Origin: Bigelowiella natans CCMP2755
Lineage: Eukaryota > Cercozoa > Chlorarachniophyceae
Length of the DNA stretch: 35,000 nt
Direction: 5' to 3'
Assembly: GCA_000320545.1 (NCBI GenBank)
Contig: ADNK01001949.1
Location: 55,001 to 90,000, forward strand
Shown piece after piece: positions 1 through 10,461 of the stretch. The notes under the pieces are model-generated. The model was not told the DNA's origin, did not search any database, and saw nothing but the letters and a program-made list of their open reading frames with translations. Made by a program: the position numbers and the translations under genes. How positions within the stretch are numbered: the first letter of the stretch is position 1; each line of letters opens with the position of its first letter.

Positions 1-577
1 AAAACCATTGCGCGCAATGTGTAGTAGCATTGTTCTTTGGGTCGCATTTGCACAGTCTTGATGACTAATCTAATGAGTGAAGGACATTTCATCCTCCAAC
101 CCCCCCCCCCCCCCCCTCTCTCTCTCTCTCTCTTCGCCCCTCTCCCAACAACGTCTGGCTACCCGCTACCTGTCTTGCTGTCTAGATCCTTTTGCGTCAC
201 CTCGTACGACAGAAGCCCACGATTGTAGAAAACATACATCGCTTGAAGAGGGAATAAACCACGATAGGGAGAGGGGAAGAGATGGGAAAGGGGAAAGAAA
301 CAGTACAATCGAATCAATCAAAGAACCATCACATCAAGCAACACGATGGTACATGCAAGAAATCGTGTGCGTGCATTCGGAGCTGCAGTGAGCATTTGCC
401 GTGCAATGGCCAAGCAGAGCAAAGGCGACGAGTGCGGATATAATACCGGAATCAAGAGAGTACGTGCTCAGCTGCATTGTGAGATGGTGGTGGCCTGAAT
501 GTAGAGATTTGAGAATGAGGGTGAGGGGAGTGGGGAGGGGAGGGGGGGTGGGGGGAAGTCCTTTACGATCATCGTAT

Positions 578-618
<41 letters not shown>

Positions 619-833
619 CAAATATTATTATTATATTAAAACGTCCTATTCCCTCTGCTCTATCCCTACGCATTCCAGCTTGCCCTCGTTGTACCATAAA
701 TCGAGGCGTTGGAAGCGGGGAGATGAGGAGGGGGGGACGGGTAGGACGGCCTCTGCAGTGCAATAAGAGATAGATTTCATTCGTCGCAGACTCGAGGCAA
801 AATACAATCGCATTAACGCACACAAATACGTAC

Positions 834-871
<38 letters not shown>

Positions 872-1412
872 AGCATAGTAGCAAGCGATGTACACTCACA
901 CTCTCCTACAATTTTTTCCTTCTTCCCCCCCCTCCCCCCCTTCCCCCCCTGCTGCTTCCGACCTTCGCATCCGTGTCGTTGACACTGCCGCGGATTGTAA
1001 CCGCAATATGGTCATCTTTCGTCTCAATATCAAGGAAATCGTAACGAAGCTCTGCTACATCGAAGGGCGCCTAATTAAGACAATGGTTATGGATATCAAC
1101 GAGACGAATAGGTGGGAGGGGGGGGGGGCACGCCACGAATAGCACATCTAGATCGCTCTTTTGCGTTGTTAAGAGTAATTGTTTATTATTGGTGCGGTGT
1201 AGGTGCTGTAGGTTCGGTCAGGAAGGCAATTAGGCTGCTGCTGCTGCTGCTTTCATGTTACCTCGAATGGAATGGGGGTTGATAACGGCATCGTAGCAAA
1301 CTCCTGATACAGACGCACAACACGTATATATATATATATATATATATTGTTTATAATTACTATAATAGGGATACCGTGAAAATGAACATTCCAAGAATGT
1401 GTAAAATACTCT

Positions 1413-1453
<41 letters not shown>

Positions 1454-1528
1454 CTCGCACCCTTATCCCTCCCCTCACAAACACCTAAAAGCAGAAATCG
1501 GAAGAAACAAATTTCAGGTTTATATATA

Positions 1529-1573
<45 letters not shown>

Positions 1574-4023
1574 CAAGTCCACACTCCGGCCCCGCACAGC
1601 AATACCTTGTTGAGGTCGTCATCGATGGCATCTTTCATCGCGTCTGAAAGAGCAGAAGGCGACGAGAATGAGACAGGCAGCAAGCAAACGGGTGAAAAAC
1701 CAAAGCAACCGATGTTTGACCTTGGATGGATTTCTCCATTGATTTCTTGATTGTGTGCTCGAAAGCGTCAAAAATCACCTGATTCACGCAGGCATGCACA
1801 CACATGAAACAGGTAAGGATACGCAATGGTGCGGGTTGTGCAGTGTGCGCGCGCGTGTGTGAGCGTGTGTGTGTTTGTGTGTAATCGTGGAATTATGCTG
1901 ATGGTTATCGTGAGGAATAGCGTTACATCGTACAGCCACGACAACGCCGAATGGTGGATCTTTATTGAAAAATGATCCAAAGAGACCTGCAGCACGTGGG
2001 GGTGGGGGAGGGGGGGGGGGGGGGGATGCAACGACGAAGGTAAGATAGCTACTCACGCCATAAGAACCAAAAGGATGCTCACAACGCATCGTTACATAGA
2101 GCATTTGCCGCTCATATACAGCGGTGGCACAACTCAGCGCCATATGATGTGCTACTGATGACGATGATGGTGATGACGACGCTCCCAACAGAGGACAGCA
2201 CTAATCACGGGGCCACGCTTCAAAAGCTTAATAGCTCTTGCAATGTCGCCCTTGGTGTTGGCGTTGGCGTTGGCGTTGGTGGGAAGGCGGCTGCGGGTAT
2301 GGCTCCGATCATCTCTTTTTGAGAAGTTTGACTGGATTTGCATTGTAAGGGAACTATCGCGTTCTTTTATTGTTCGATATATAAAAATATAAATATAAAT
2401 ATAAATATAAATATATAATACATGTAAATATTATTAAAGCGCAAAACGATGTCTCGCTCATTCTTCCTGTACTACACATACATCCGCGTCCTCTAAATTG
2501 GCGTGTGGCCGTCCTGTACACATATGTAAAGAAAGAAGAGCATGCATCACGTCCAAGCTAAAGGGAAACGGGATTTAACGAATCGTAAACGCTGACGGCT
2601 GTCTTCAGCAGCTCACTGCTGAGGCGTCTGAAAGGCTGTTAAGGCTATGTGTTACCCCTGGCGGTGGCGAGTTCAATTAACCCCGTTCCGTGAGTAGAAC
2701 CTTCAAAGTGGAGGGGGGGTGGTGGGGTGAAAGAAAAGAAGAGAAGAAGAGGGAGGAGGATGAGGGGGGGGAGGAGGAGCGCACAGAATTTAGTCAATAT
2801 GAAAGATTGGGGAGAGCGGTTTCAGAGAGTAAACGAAGCTTTCTTATGTTTTTCTACAATGCCAACAGGATCGCTGCAAGCTGATTCTTTTTTTTTTTGG
2901 TGCAGAATTTCTTTGTGGCGAGAAAGTGTTTTCGTTTATCGTGCTTTATCATCGTATCCCAAGTGTCAATTCCCCCACGGTCTTTGGCTTAAGTGCTGCT
3001 GCTACTGCTACGTCTACTACTACCTCCAACTGAGAAGTCGGCTGTTCCAGATCCACTAGGGTGCGGCCATTTGGTCTCCTTCCACTTCCAGTGCATGCTG
3101 CCTGGTATATCAGACGTTGCTGTATTAGTTTGAGTCAATTCTGGCAGCAGGTATATCGAAGCGGGAACATCTACACGAGAGATCCATGCAGCAGATTCTT
3201 GTAGTCTCAATGCTAGGACACCTGCTATTGATATCCCAGAAAGCGATATTTTGAGCCCTGTGGTAATATCATGGGAAAACAAGAGATTGTGAGTTTAATA
3301 TCCATGGTCAAGACATCAAGAACGACGACGATGTTCAAGGAAATCGCTCCCAATTTTCACATTCGCCAACGCACACCAAAAGTCGTATGTGTCATTCATG
3401 CTTTCGTTGAGGCCATGTTGCTAGATAGCGATATGTGCTGTTGTCGCATAGATCTAGGGGCACACCCTTGTCCTTGATGAAGGCCAACTTCGGTGATGAA
3501 ATCTTGAATTTGGAGACCTTGATATCTGCGATCAAAAAGCCGTCAGCGGCGAGAAAACGGTTGCGCTGCAAATGTTTTATCGAATAATCGCCATCGAAGG
3601 TGCTGCCGTTCTTGCGTGTGCGAAAATCTAAGGCTTTCTACCAGTTACAGAGTAATCAATGTGGCCGCTCTTTCCTTTGATGTCTGTCATTATTAGAGGA
3701 TTTAAGAAGATAAAATAAACTAAAAAAAGCCAATCAGTATTCATCAATTCCGCCTAGAATTCTAAGGGAGAAGGGGGGGGATGGGGGGTGAAATCTCCGA
3801 CCGTCGAATTTTTCGTGGAGAAGGGACTGCTCGATCAGTGGCATGGCCTACGTGACAGCAGTATTCGTGGTTATTGGCAAAAAGAGCGGCAATGGAAGAT
3901 TATAGATACCTGGCCAACCGCATAATCGAGAAATTTTTGAGATACGGCTCCTCTCGCACCCCCGTTCACCTTCGCACCCCCCACCGATGAAGCGGCAATC
4001 GCTGCTGCAAGGAAGCACAACAT
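1..4023 (-). CDS. BPI/LBP/CETP-family secreted lipid-binding protein, 3' end off the window
   Basis: Spliced model, exons in coding order: 4023-3910, 3847-3802, 3627-3466, 3257-3024, 2873-2858 (tentative), 2627-2597 (tentative end), 2110-2057, 1986-1927, 1778-1721, 1643-1606, 1303-1262, 1070-963, 750-670, 471-447, 241-170, 64-<1 (tentative). All have GT donors and AG acceptors and the reading phases join. The start ATG (4023) opens a signal peptide (MLCFLAAAIAAS) and then AVSQKFLDYA, matching the BPI N-terminal ISQKGLDYA. Further family landmarks are DYSIKHL, KDKGLKISLSGISI, WKWKETKWPHPSGSGTADFS (like GKWK...SGNFDLS), ALSWLYD, IKKSMEKSIQDAMKDAIDDD, DHIAVTIRG, and LSTYSLDSAMYVFYNRGLLS (like LSEYxLNSxLYVYYxAGLL) from the C-terminal barrel. 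Family members bind lipids or LPS in their two barrels and are usually secreted or lysosomal; the substrate here is unknown. The introns are full of microsatellites. Confidence in the family is high; the middle exons near 2.1-2.9 kb are less certain. Confidence 0.85.
583..614. repeat. (TA)n microsatellite in an intron
   Basis: Near-perfect TA dinucleotide run in an intron of the BPI-like gene. Other TA runs in the same gene lie at about 1325-1346 and 1537-1570, all in introns. Confidence 0.9.
836..868. repeat. (GA)n microsatellite in an intron
   Basis: Perfect GA run (CT on the coding strand) in an intron of the BPI-like gene. A similar CT run is at about 1417-1449 and a mixed GT run at about 1848-1880. 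They may double as polypyrimidine tracts of the coding strand, but that is inference. Confidence 0.85.
2257..2280. repeat. GTTGGC hexanucleotide repeat in an intron
   Basis: Four copies of a GTTGGC-type hexamer within a long intron of the BPI-like gene. Poly-G (about 2009-2025) and a TAAATA array (about 2386-2415) are in the same intron region. Confidence 0.7.
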
Positions 4024-4788
4024 GGGGGAATTTAGTCTGGCAGACATTGCAGGTACTGCAGCGCTTGCAATCTGCTACGACAGCGCCTTTGGACTTGTCG
4101 CAGGTAAGGAATTCCCATATTTTCTCGAGTAAAAAACGACTGGGTTTTCATGGTGCGTTATCCATAAACCATGTCGCGCAAAGTTTCTTGTGCGAATTCG
4201 AAGAAAAACGGCTTTCTCACCGGTTTCTAACGGCTGTAACGGACGCGTGTAAAGCAGGAAACGCACAGAAACGGTGCGACTGTTCCAGGATGCCCTTCTT
4301 CTTTTTCATGTGTGATCAACACAATTAGACTTCTACTGTAGAAGAGGTTTGCTACAGGGGTTTAGATCTGGGAAGGACACATCATTCGTCATGTCACACT
4401 GAGGCCCATCATCGATCGGTTTGAGGCCTCTGTCAAACGCCGAAGAGTGCACCTGCGGAGAAACCAATCGCTGACTTTGAAAGGCACCGCACCTACTGTG
4501 CTTGCGTTGAGGTAGAGGCTCCGTGTGCGCCGAGTGGGGGTGGGCTAGTAGTAGTAGGAAGGATGTGTGTAGCTGCTGGATGGGTGCCAGCGCCACAGAC
4601 ATGTCTTAGTGCTTGCATACCATCACGATTCATTTGCGCGAATGAGGAAGAAATCATAACGCTTAATGATATTTGAACAGTGGATGCTGAAGCGCCTCGA
4701 TGGGAAATAGAAACAGCTCCAACCCAGCGTTGACGTGCCATGCTGCTGAGGGTGATCGGGACACTGATCCTTCTAATATGATTTGAAC
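4024..4788. promoter_or_regulatory. divergent intergenic region
   Basis: This spacer separates the start of the BPI-like gene (-, ATG at 4023) from the start of the Ser/Arg-rich gene (+, ATG at 4789), so it should hold both promoters. I see no clear TATA box or repeated motif. Open frames on the minus strand (for example 4602-4333, starting with a leader-like hydrophobic segment) have no family match and no splice partner. Confidence 0.5.
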
Positions 4789-4949
4789 ATGTTTGGTATC
4801 AATAATCCTAATGTGCATTTGTGTTACCCAGAACCCCCCACCTCTGCACGATCAGGCGTCAGTCCGATACGAGCCTCAAGCAGGTCTAGGACAAGATACA
4901 GTTCCAAGGAGCTATACCGAGGAAGTTTCATATCGCACGGGTCTTTTAT

Positions 4950-4998
<49 letters not shown>

Positions 4999-5583
4999 AG
5001 GGGGGGAGGGGAAACGAGGCCGGAGAAAATGTTTGTCCGTCCTACTGTGGTTCTTTTAACTTTTCGCCGCTCCTTTGTTGTGTTCGCTTCAACTGTAATT
5101 GTAGATCTCTTCCACGTGGCGATGACTGTCAATCCTCCCCTAGAGTACCCCCCCTCGTCACAGGTCCGTGAGCAAATAATACAAATAAGAATATGTGCGC
5201 ATGTGTGTATGTATGTGTGTGTGTGTGTGTGTGTGTGAGTGAGTGTATGTATAGGTTTCGTATGTTCAGTATTATGATTTATACTCTTAATATGCGGACA
5301 TGTAGCGGCGAGCGCGTGGAGAGAATTTGTATATATGTATTGCCTCCCTCTCTCTATCCCCCCCCCTTGCCGCAAAAACTGAGAACATATTCTATAAATT
5401 AGGAGAAGAGGATAAATCAAGAAACTCCATGCTCCGGAAGGAGGGTTCAGGTAATGCCAACGAAGAGGGTATTATGGTTGTACACGAAAAGAAGCAGTAG
5501 GAAATTGCTCACAAATAAGTGAGGAGGGGAAGCAGATAGCTACTTTTACTTTAAAATATGTGGATATATACAGTCATACATAT

Positions 5584-5621
<38 letters not shown>

Positions 5622-6113
5622 ATAAATATCATCCCTTCTTACCAGAGAATTCCCGGACGTCGGGAAAATGGTGTCCATTGCGTGAGCGGAAAGTCGACTT
5701 AATTGATATTTCCCCACTCGCCAAGAGCGGGCAATACCAACCCCTAAAGAAGCGGTCTTCAGTCTCGTCAAAGAGAAGGGAGGATTCTATTCGGTACTAG
5801 GATAAACACATCGGCGGATATCCGCTGTTGAAGCGGCTTACGTGTATAGCTCAGAGACGATGAGTTTTTGTCATTTCTATGTCGCCTCGGGCTCACATAT
5901 TTCTTCCGATTAGGGAGGAAGAAGACTCAATTGATCCGAGCGAACATCAGCAGCCGGAAACCAGAACGGACAGACAGACGCGCAGTACAACTCACGCAGA
6001 AAAGGCCAACACTGCAAAACCCATAGGATTGACGACTGATACGAGTAAAGAGCATAGCCATGAGTCGAGTGGTGATAAACTAGCTGAGAACGATTCTATC
6101 ATCGCAACTATGC

Positions 6114-6150
<37 letters not shown>

Positions 6151-6225
6151 TCTCTTTCTTTCAAGACGCATTTACACGCAATCGCCTGAGAAAATATAGA
6201 GGGAGGAAGAGAGAGGGAGAGAGAA

Positions 6226-6257
<32 letters not shown>

Positions 6258-6315
6258 GAAGATGGAGATGGAGAGCAAAGTAGACATCCGAAATTCACAT
6301 ATACAAATATTATTT

Positions 6316-6354
<39 letters not shown>

Positions 6355-6804
6355 CATTATTATTTAAAAACGATAGGAGCAATGGATACGACCATACCCA
6401 AACAAGTAACTTCGACTTCGGCGGCTCCGGAGAGCGAAACAGCTCCCAAAATACCAGTTAAGGAAGAGGAAAAAGCAAAATCCAGCGAAACCAATAGCGA
6501 TGCGCGACAGATAGGTCATTCCTCCTCAACTTCAGGGCCCAGTGAAACAGAAGAGGCCAAAATATTATGCAAGGCTCAGAAACATGATTCGGGAAGAAAA
6601 GCAAATCCGAGCTCTGGGTCTATTCGGTCAAACATATTCACGGACAGCAACAACTGGGTCGATGAAGATGCAGTATTCGCGTGGAAAGTCCTTGTCGTAC
6701 ACGCTCTTCATCAGCGCAAAGAGGAGGTGATTCCCAGGCTAATGTGCAATAGATTTGCAGGCATTAGCTCGTTAAATACCTATAGATCTTTCTCACGCCT
6801 CTAA
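4789..6804 (+). CDS. Ser/Arg/Glu-rich protein of unknown function, multi-exon
   Basis: Model exons 4789-4940, 5105-5163, 5403-5450, 5646-5793, 5914-6071 and 6377-6726 join in phase with GT/AG borders. The last exon can read on to a stop at 6802-6804, or it may splice onward at a GT at 6727. The start ATG begins MFGINNPNVHLCYPEPP. The rest is hydrophilic and low in complexity, rich in Ser, Arg, Lys and Glu (for example KSGQYQPLKKRSSVSSKRRE and VKEEEKAKSSETNSD), so it is probably largely disordered. Only the end (NIFTDSNNWVDEDAVFAWKV) looks more folded. No domain is recognised and the function is unknown. Some exons are also open in another frame, so details may change. Introns carry TA, GT, CT and GA microsatellites. 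The 3' end lies just upstream of the TpA-void tract, so truncation is possible. Confidence 0.5.
4955..4994. repeat. (TA)n microsatellite
   Basis: TA run in the first intron of the Ser/Arg-rich gene. Further runs in this gene are GT at about 5217-5238, TA at about 5587-5613, CT at about 6117-6154, GA at about 6205-6257 and TA at about 6317-6349. Confidence 0.9.
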
Positions 6805-7020
6805 TACCCAGTGTGACGATATTTTCTTACCCACCATCATTACATGATAGGTCTCATGCTATAGTAACAGCACGATCAAAGAGCTGAAGGAGGCGTACAT
6901 TTTTAGGTGGCAAGTGCAGAATAAACCAAGATCCTCATTTTTAATATCACGTTGTAGATTTTGATGTTAAAGTAAAAAATGATGATTTTTGCACATACTA
7001 GAGGTTGTATGTGTAAGTAT

Positions 7021-7055
<35 letters not shown>

Positions 7056-7736
7056 GTGTGTGTGCGGAAATTTTATTGTACACAGTATGAAAGGAAGTCA
7101 CAACACAAATCTTTTCAAGTTGCAGAAAGGCATTTATTACCTACTTCCGGTACTATGGAACACTCAGACTGTTTTCTTCCTGCCGAGACTTGAAATCATC
7201 CACATCAATCACAAATTTTACGGGGTTCCAAAAGGCCTGGAAACAAACTTACGATTCATAGTCACATCAACCTGCATGAAGAAGTGTTCGACTCATGTGT
7301 TTGGTTGCAATTTAGGAACACTGGACTCTGCATCCAATGGTCCGCAACAGATCAACAGTTTATGCGTGAGTTGAGCAAACAAAACCCTGATGCACAAAAC
7401 TCAAGAGACATCATCTTTCCCCTGCTAGCCTGCCATCCAGCTTCCTGGCCATTTTGTTGAAAGAAGACTTTTGTTTTCACTGAAATCTTTGAATGAAAAT
7501 TTTCATTGGGAAACGCAATGGTGTGTTGCTGTGTGTGGTCTCCATGTGGATCCATTGTTGCGTTCATCACTCCATCCATCGATGGATCTTTTCACTGTCT
7601 TTCAGTTTCGAGGGAACAAAAGAGGAATTGGACAGGGCTTTGAAGAAAAAACATCATCGTTTGAAGGAGGTTGCCTTCTTGCAAGTCATTGAGCGTACAC
7701 ACATCGAGTTGTTCCTCCCAAACGACACTTCAGCTA
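6805..7736. other. transition zone with no recognised gene
   Basis: The stretch contains a GT microsatellite (about 7023-7051). A plus-strand frame at 7088-7374 is open (98 residues, beginning MKGSHNTNLFKLQKG), but I recognise no family. From about 7080 the base texture changes: TA is present but sparse (about 14 sites in 660 bases by my count), and it thins out towards 7736, after which it nearly vanishes. Confidence 0.5.
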
Positions 7737-8262
7737 GATGAGGAATTCACACTTCGTGTTTTTCCGTTTTGCATCCATCAATGTGGTTCACTGAATTGAA
7801 AATCGAAGTCCACTCTCAAAGTTCAATTCAAATTGATGTTTTGTTTTTGTTGTGTTTGTTGTGTTTCGCATTGACTTCCAAAGTTGCTGTCTCCTGCTGA
7901 GGGTCTCTGTGCTTCACTCACACAGACTCTCGAGAAACAACTTGATTTTGATGTCACGTCTCCAAAAAAGTGAAACATCAATTTTTTGGTCTGTGCATGC
8001 ACAGCTCGTTTTCTCAACGATGAAGCCGTGCGTGCAAACTGGCATGACAGTGCACAATTGTGGCCTTGCGCAATCGTGTCGCATTGAACGCCAAGCTCCG
8101 TGCGTGCTCAAGCGGCTCGTGCTGGCGTGTGAAGTCGGTCAGCAATGGAAGCTGACCACGCATTGGTTGCTCAAAACAACGCCGTTTCGTTGTCACTTCG
8201 GCACGCGGTGCCCGGTGGCGATCCAGAGCGGGCAACCCAGCGCCCACGTGGCCCGCTTTTGA

Positions 8263-8321
8263 GGTCCCAAGTCTCACATCACTCCCGCGGCAGCGGGAAA
8301 GTTTTTTGAGATTTTGGGACC
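8263..8321. repeat. nested inverted repeat (hairpin)
   Basis: Outer arms GGTCCCAA (8263-8270) and TTGGGACC (8314-8321) enclose inner arms TCCCGC (8283-8288) and GCGGGA (8293-8298) with a 4-base loop. It could fold as a two-level stem in DNA or RNA. There is no gene next to it that would make it an obvious terminator. Confidence 0.6.
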
Positions 8322-9135
8322 CCAAGATCAAAAATCTTCAACAAAATGAATGAAATTGACAGCACATTTCAATCCAAAGTGCACGTGCGTGCGACACGCA
8401 TGTGTGCACAACACTGCACGTGCGGCGTGTGGCGGTGCGTGCACGGCGCCGGGTTGTGTGTGAAACAGAGGGACGTGCGTCAATTGTTTTCAAAGTGTCA
8501 CGTGCAATGGCCACACACATCAGTTTCCACCACACAACTGAAACAAGTGGGCAGGGGCGGATTGATCCTTTCATCACACACTTCAAAATGACACGTGACA
8601 GCTGCTGCACATTGATTTCCATCGCACAACAGCATCGACCTCAGAATTCTCGAGTGTGTGCTCGAACTGATCTCGCACCGCGATGTGCTTTGATGTTGCA
8701 TGGCAACGCCTGGGATGTTGCGCATTCCTGTCCTGGCTGGAGCCGAGCGATACCGCCCGCTCCGTCCAACCTCCAAGTGTTCAACTTGCAGTTTGCCCAA
8801 CCGCACGTCTTTTGCTCGAATTGGGAAAACCTTGTTTGTCACGTCAGACAGTTTGGTCCCTGCAATTGGCCAACAGACGCGCTGCTAGCTGATGCTTGTG
8901 CTTGCACGTTGATGCAATCAATGCCATTGAAAACAGAACACCAAAACCCTGATGATGAAAATGCATTGTGAGGAGCTTGAGCATGCATGCCAAAACAAGC
9001 TCCCAAGAGGACATCACCGCTCGCACGCGGGTCTTTCAACTTTTGCGCGCGCGTTTCACTTTGTTGCAACTAGCTCAGTTGAACACATCACATCACGCTG
9101 TTTTTGGATTGAAAGGGTGACATTTTCCCCCAACG

Positions 9136-10461
9136 TCATTTCGCCAACTTGCAACCCAACTTCTTCCATGTCGCACTGGCCCAAGCGGGGTTCTTCGCAT
9201 CTTGACCAAGCTTGATGCCAAGTTCTCCAGCTCTTTGAGGGGTTGCTCTCAACGACACATGCGCCTTGGGTTTGAGTGTGACAATCCATGGTTTTCCACA
9301 GCGGTCGTTGTTCTTGCATTCCGAATGATCCCCTTTCCAGCACTTCTCAGAAGCACGACAGCTCCGAGTTCTCACAAGAAGCTTCCCAGGACACCCAATG
9401 TCCAGCACTTGGTGCAGTTTCTTGACACCGACCAACGTTTCACACCCTCGAATGTTCCTGTCTGCAGCTCCATTTCCACATGCGGGCATCCAGTGAAACA
9501 CCCGACGATGCACGCCTGCTCCTTTTTTTGAACAAAAATCTTTGCAAAAACTTGTCACGTTGTCCTGGAAAAAGTTGAAGGCATCCTCGGCTGACTTCAT
9601 CCTTGAAACTTCGCCTCCATCTGCGTTCAGTTGCTCTCTGGCAACTGCGTTTTTCACGTCACCATGTGAGGCACCATCCACTTCGTCTTTCCCATGAGCG
9701 GTGCCGCGGAAGCACCAATCCATCACGATTCCAGTTCCAGGTTTGTGACTGCCAATCCACAATGCATGAGTGCTCAATTTGCACTGCGAGGGAGCCCCAT
9801 CTGATGTCACAGCTTCGCCTTCTGAACTCACGTTTCTTTTTGAGTGAGGCGTCAGGTGCTTGTCGTCAGCGTGTTGCACAAACGCATTGTCGTGGTGCAA
9901 GTCCGGGGACACTGCGCAATGGAATTCCCTCACAATTGGGTGCTTGTTGCATCGTTGAAAGTGATCTTTGAGCTTCTTGCGCTCTGCCTCGTCAACGTTC
10001 TTGACATCATCGACTTTGACGTGGAACACGCAACCGCACAGTGTGACAGACACTTGAGAATGACGTGGAGATTGGTGCTCAATTTTGGGCTCCATTGACA
10101 GATTCTCACCAAAGTCTTGAACTTTTCCTGCCCATCCTCGTGGAGGTCTTTTGAACGCAAGAGCCTCCGCGCTCTGCCGTTTTCCTGTGTCGTGGTGGAG
10201 GATGTGTGTCGGCCAATGTGCTTTGAAGTGCGACACGAAGTCATTGAAATTCCCTCTCTCAACTCCAACAAAGTCTCGCTTCTCTTTCACTGTGCCGTCC
10301 TTCGTTTCGTGTTCAATTTTTTCACACTTCACCCAGTTCACTGTCAGGTGATCCACGTTGTCGTTCTCCTCGACACACTCGCAACTCTTCACCAGTTTCA
10401 AGTCTTCACAGGTGGAACACCAATGCTGGAAAGACAAACCAGGCCTTGACCCCCTGAGCAA
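9136..10461 (-). CDS. DDE-type transposase-like protein, C-terminal part
   Basis: A 441-codon open frame that begins without ATG. A good acceptor (CTTTCCAG) places the likely exon start at 10425, so an upstream exon or N-terminus is missing or unrecognised. Motifs in order, numbered in the open frame: QDFGEN (115-120, like MDFAEN), SPDLHHD (185-191), SDGAPSQ (220-226), HGKDEVDG (256-263), then SAEDAFNFF, and a Cys-rich end with CRASEKCWKG and CKNNDRCGKPW. These match, in order, a transposase-like family common in invertebrate and protist genomes (DFAENY ... SDG.. QYK ... HGKG..D), where the acidic residues probably form the DDE triad. I cannot give the family a name. The protein has no tyrosine: the usual Y after DFAEN is L. 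The stop is TGA. It lies wholly within the TpA-void tract, and its motifs are intact despite that. Confidence 0.65.
   Translation of the reverse strand: MLRGSRPGLSFQHWCSTCEDLKLVKSCECVEENDNVDHLTVNWVKCEKIEHETKDGTVKEKRDFVGVERGNFNDFVSHFKAHWPTHILHHDTGKRQSAEALAFKRPPRGWAGKVQDFGENLSMEPKIEHQSPRHSQVSVTLCGCVFHVKVDDVKNVDEAERKKLKDHFQRCNKHPIVREFHCAVSPDLHHDNAFVQHADDKHLTPHSKRNVSSEGEAVTSDGAPSQCKLSTHALWIGSHKPGTGIVMDWCFRGTAHGKDEVDGASHGDVKNAVAREQLNADGGEVSRMKSAEDAFNFFQDNVTSFCKDFCSKKGAGVHRRVFHWMPACGNGAADRNIRGCETLVGVKKLHQVLDIGCPGKLLVRTRSCRASEKCWKGDHSECKNNDRCGKPWIVTLKPKAHVSLRATPQRAGELGIKLGQDAKNPAWASATWKKLGCKLAK

Noticed and set aside
3990-4104. Plus-strand reading with EFSLADIAGTAALAI, resembling a glutathione S-transferase C-terminal helix, with a good GTAAGG donor
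   Set aside because: The same bases on the minus strand encode the start Met, signal peptide and AVSQKFLDYA of the BPI-like gene, which chains in phase to all later exons. The plus reading has no partner exons.
3960-4104. Minus-strand Cys-rich reading (CKRCSTCNVCQ)
   Set aside because: It is a frame-shifted shadow of the BPI signal-peptide exon, and its Cys codons mirror GCA codons on the other strand.
4333-4741. Minus-strand open frames with a leader-like hydrophobic start
   Set aside because: They have no family similarity and no link to the BPI exons, whose own start codon with signal peptide lies downstream at 4023.
4824-5420. Minus-strand 198-codon frame, including a segment (LPRYSSLEL) reminiscent of HECT ligases
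   Set aside because: The frame runs through CA and TA microsatellites and has no second HECT motif. Plus-strand exons with matching phases explain the region better.
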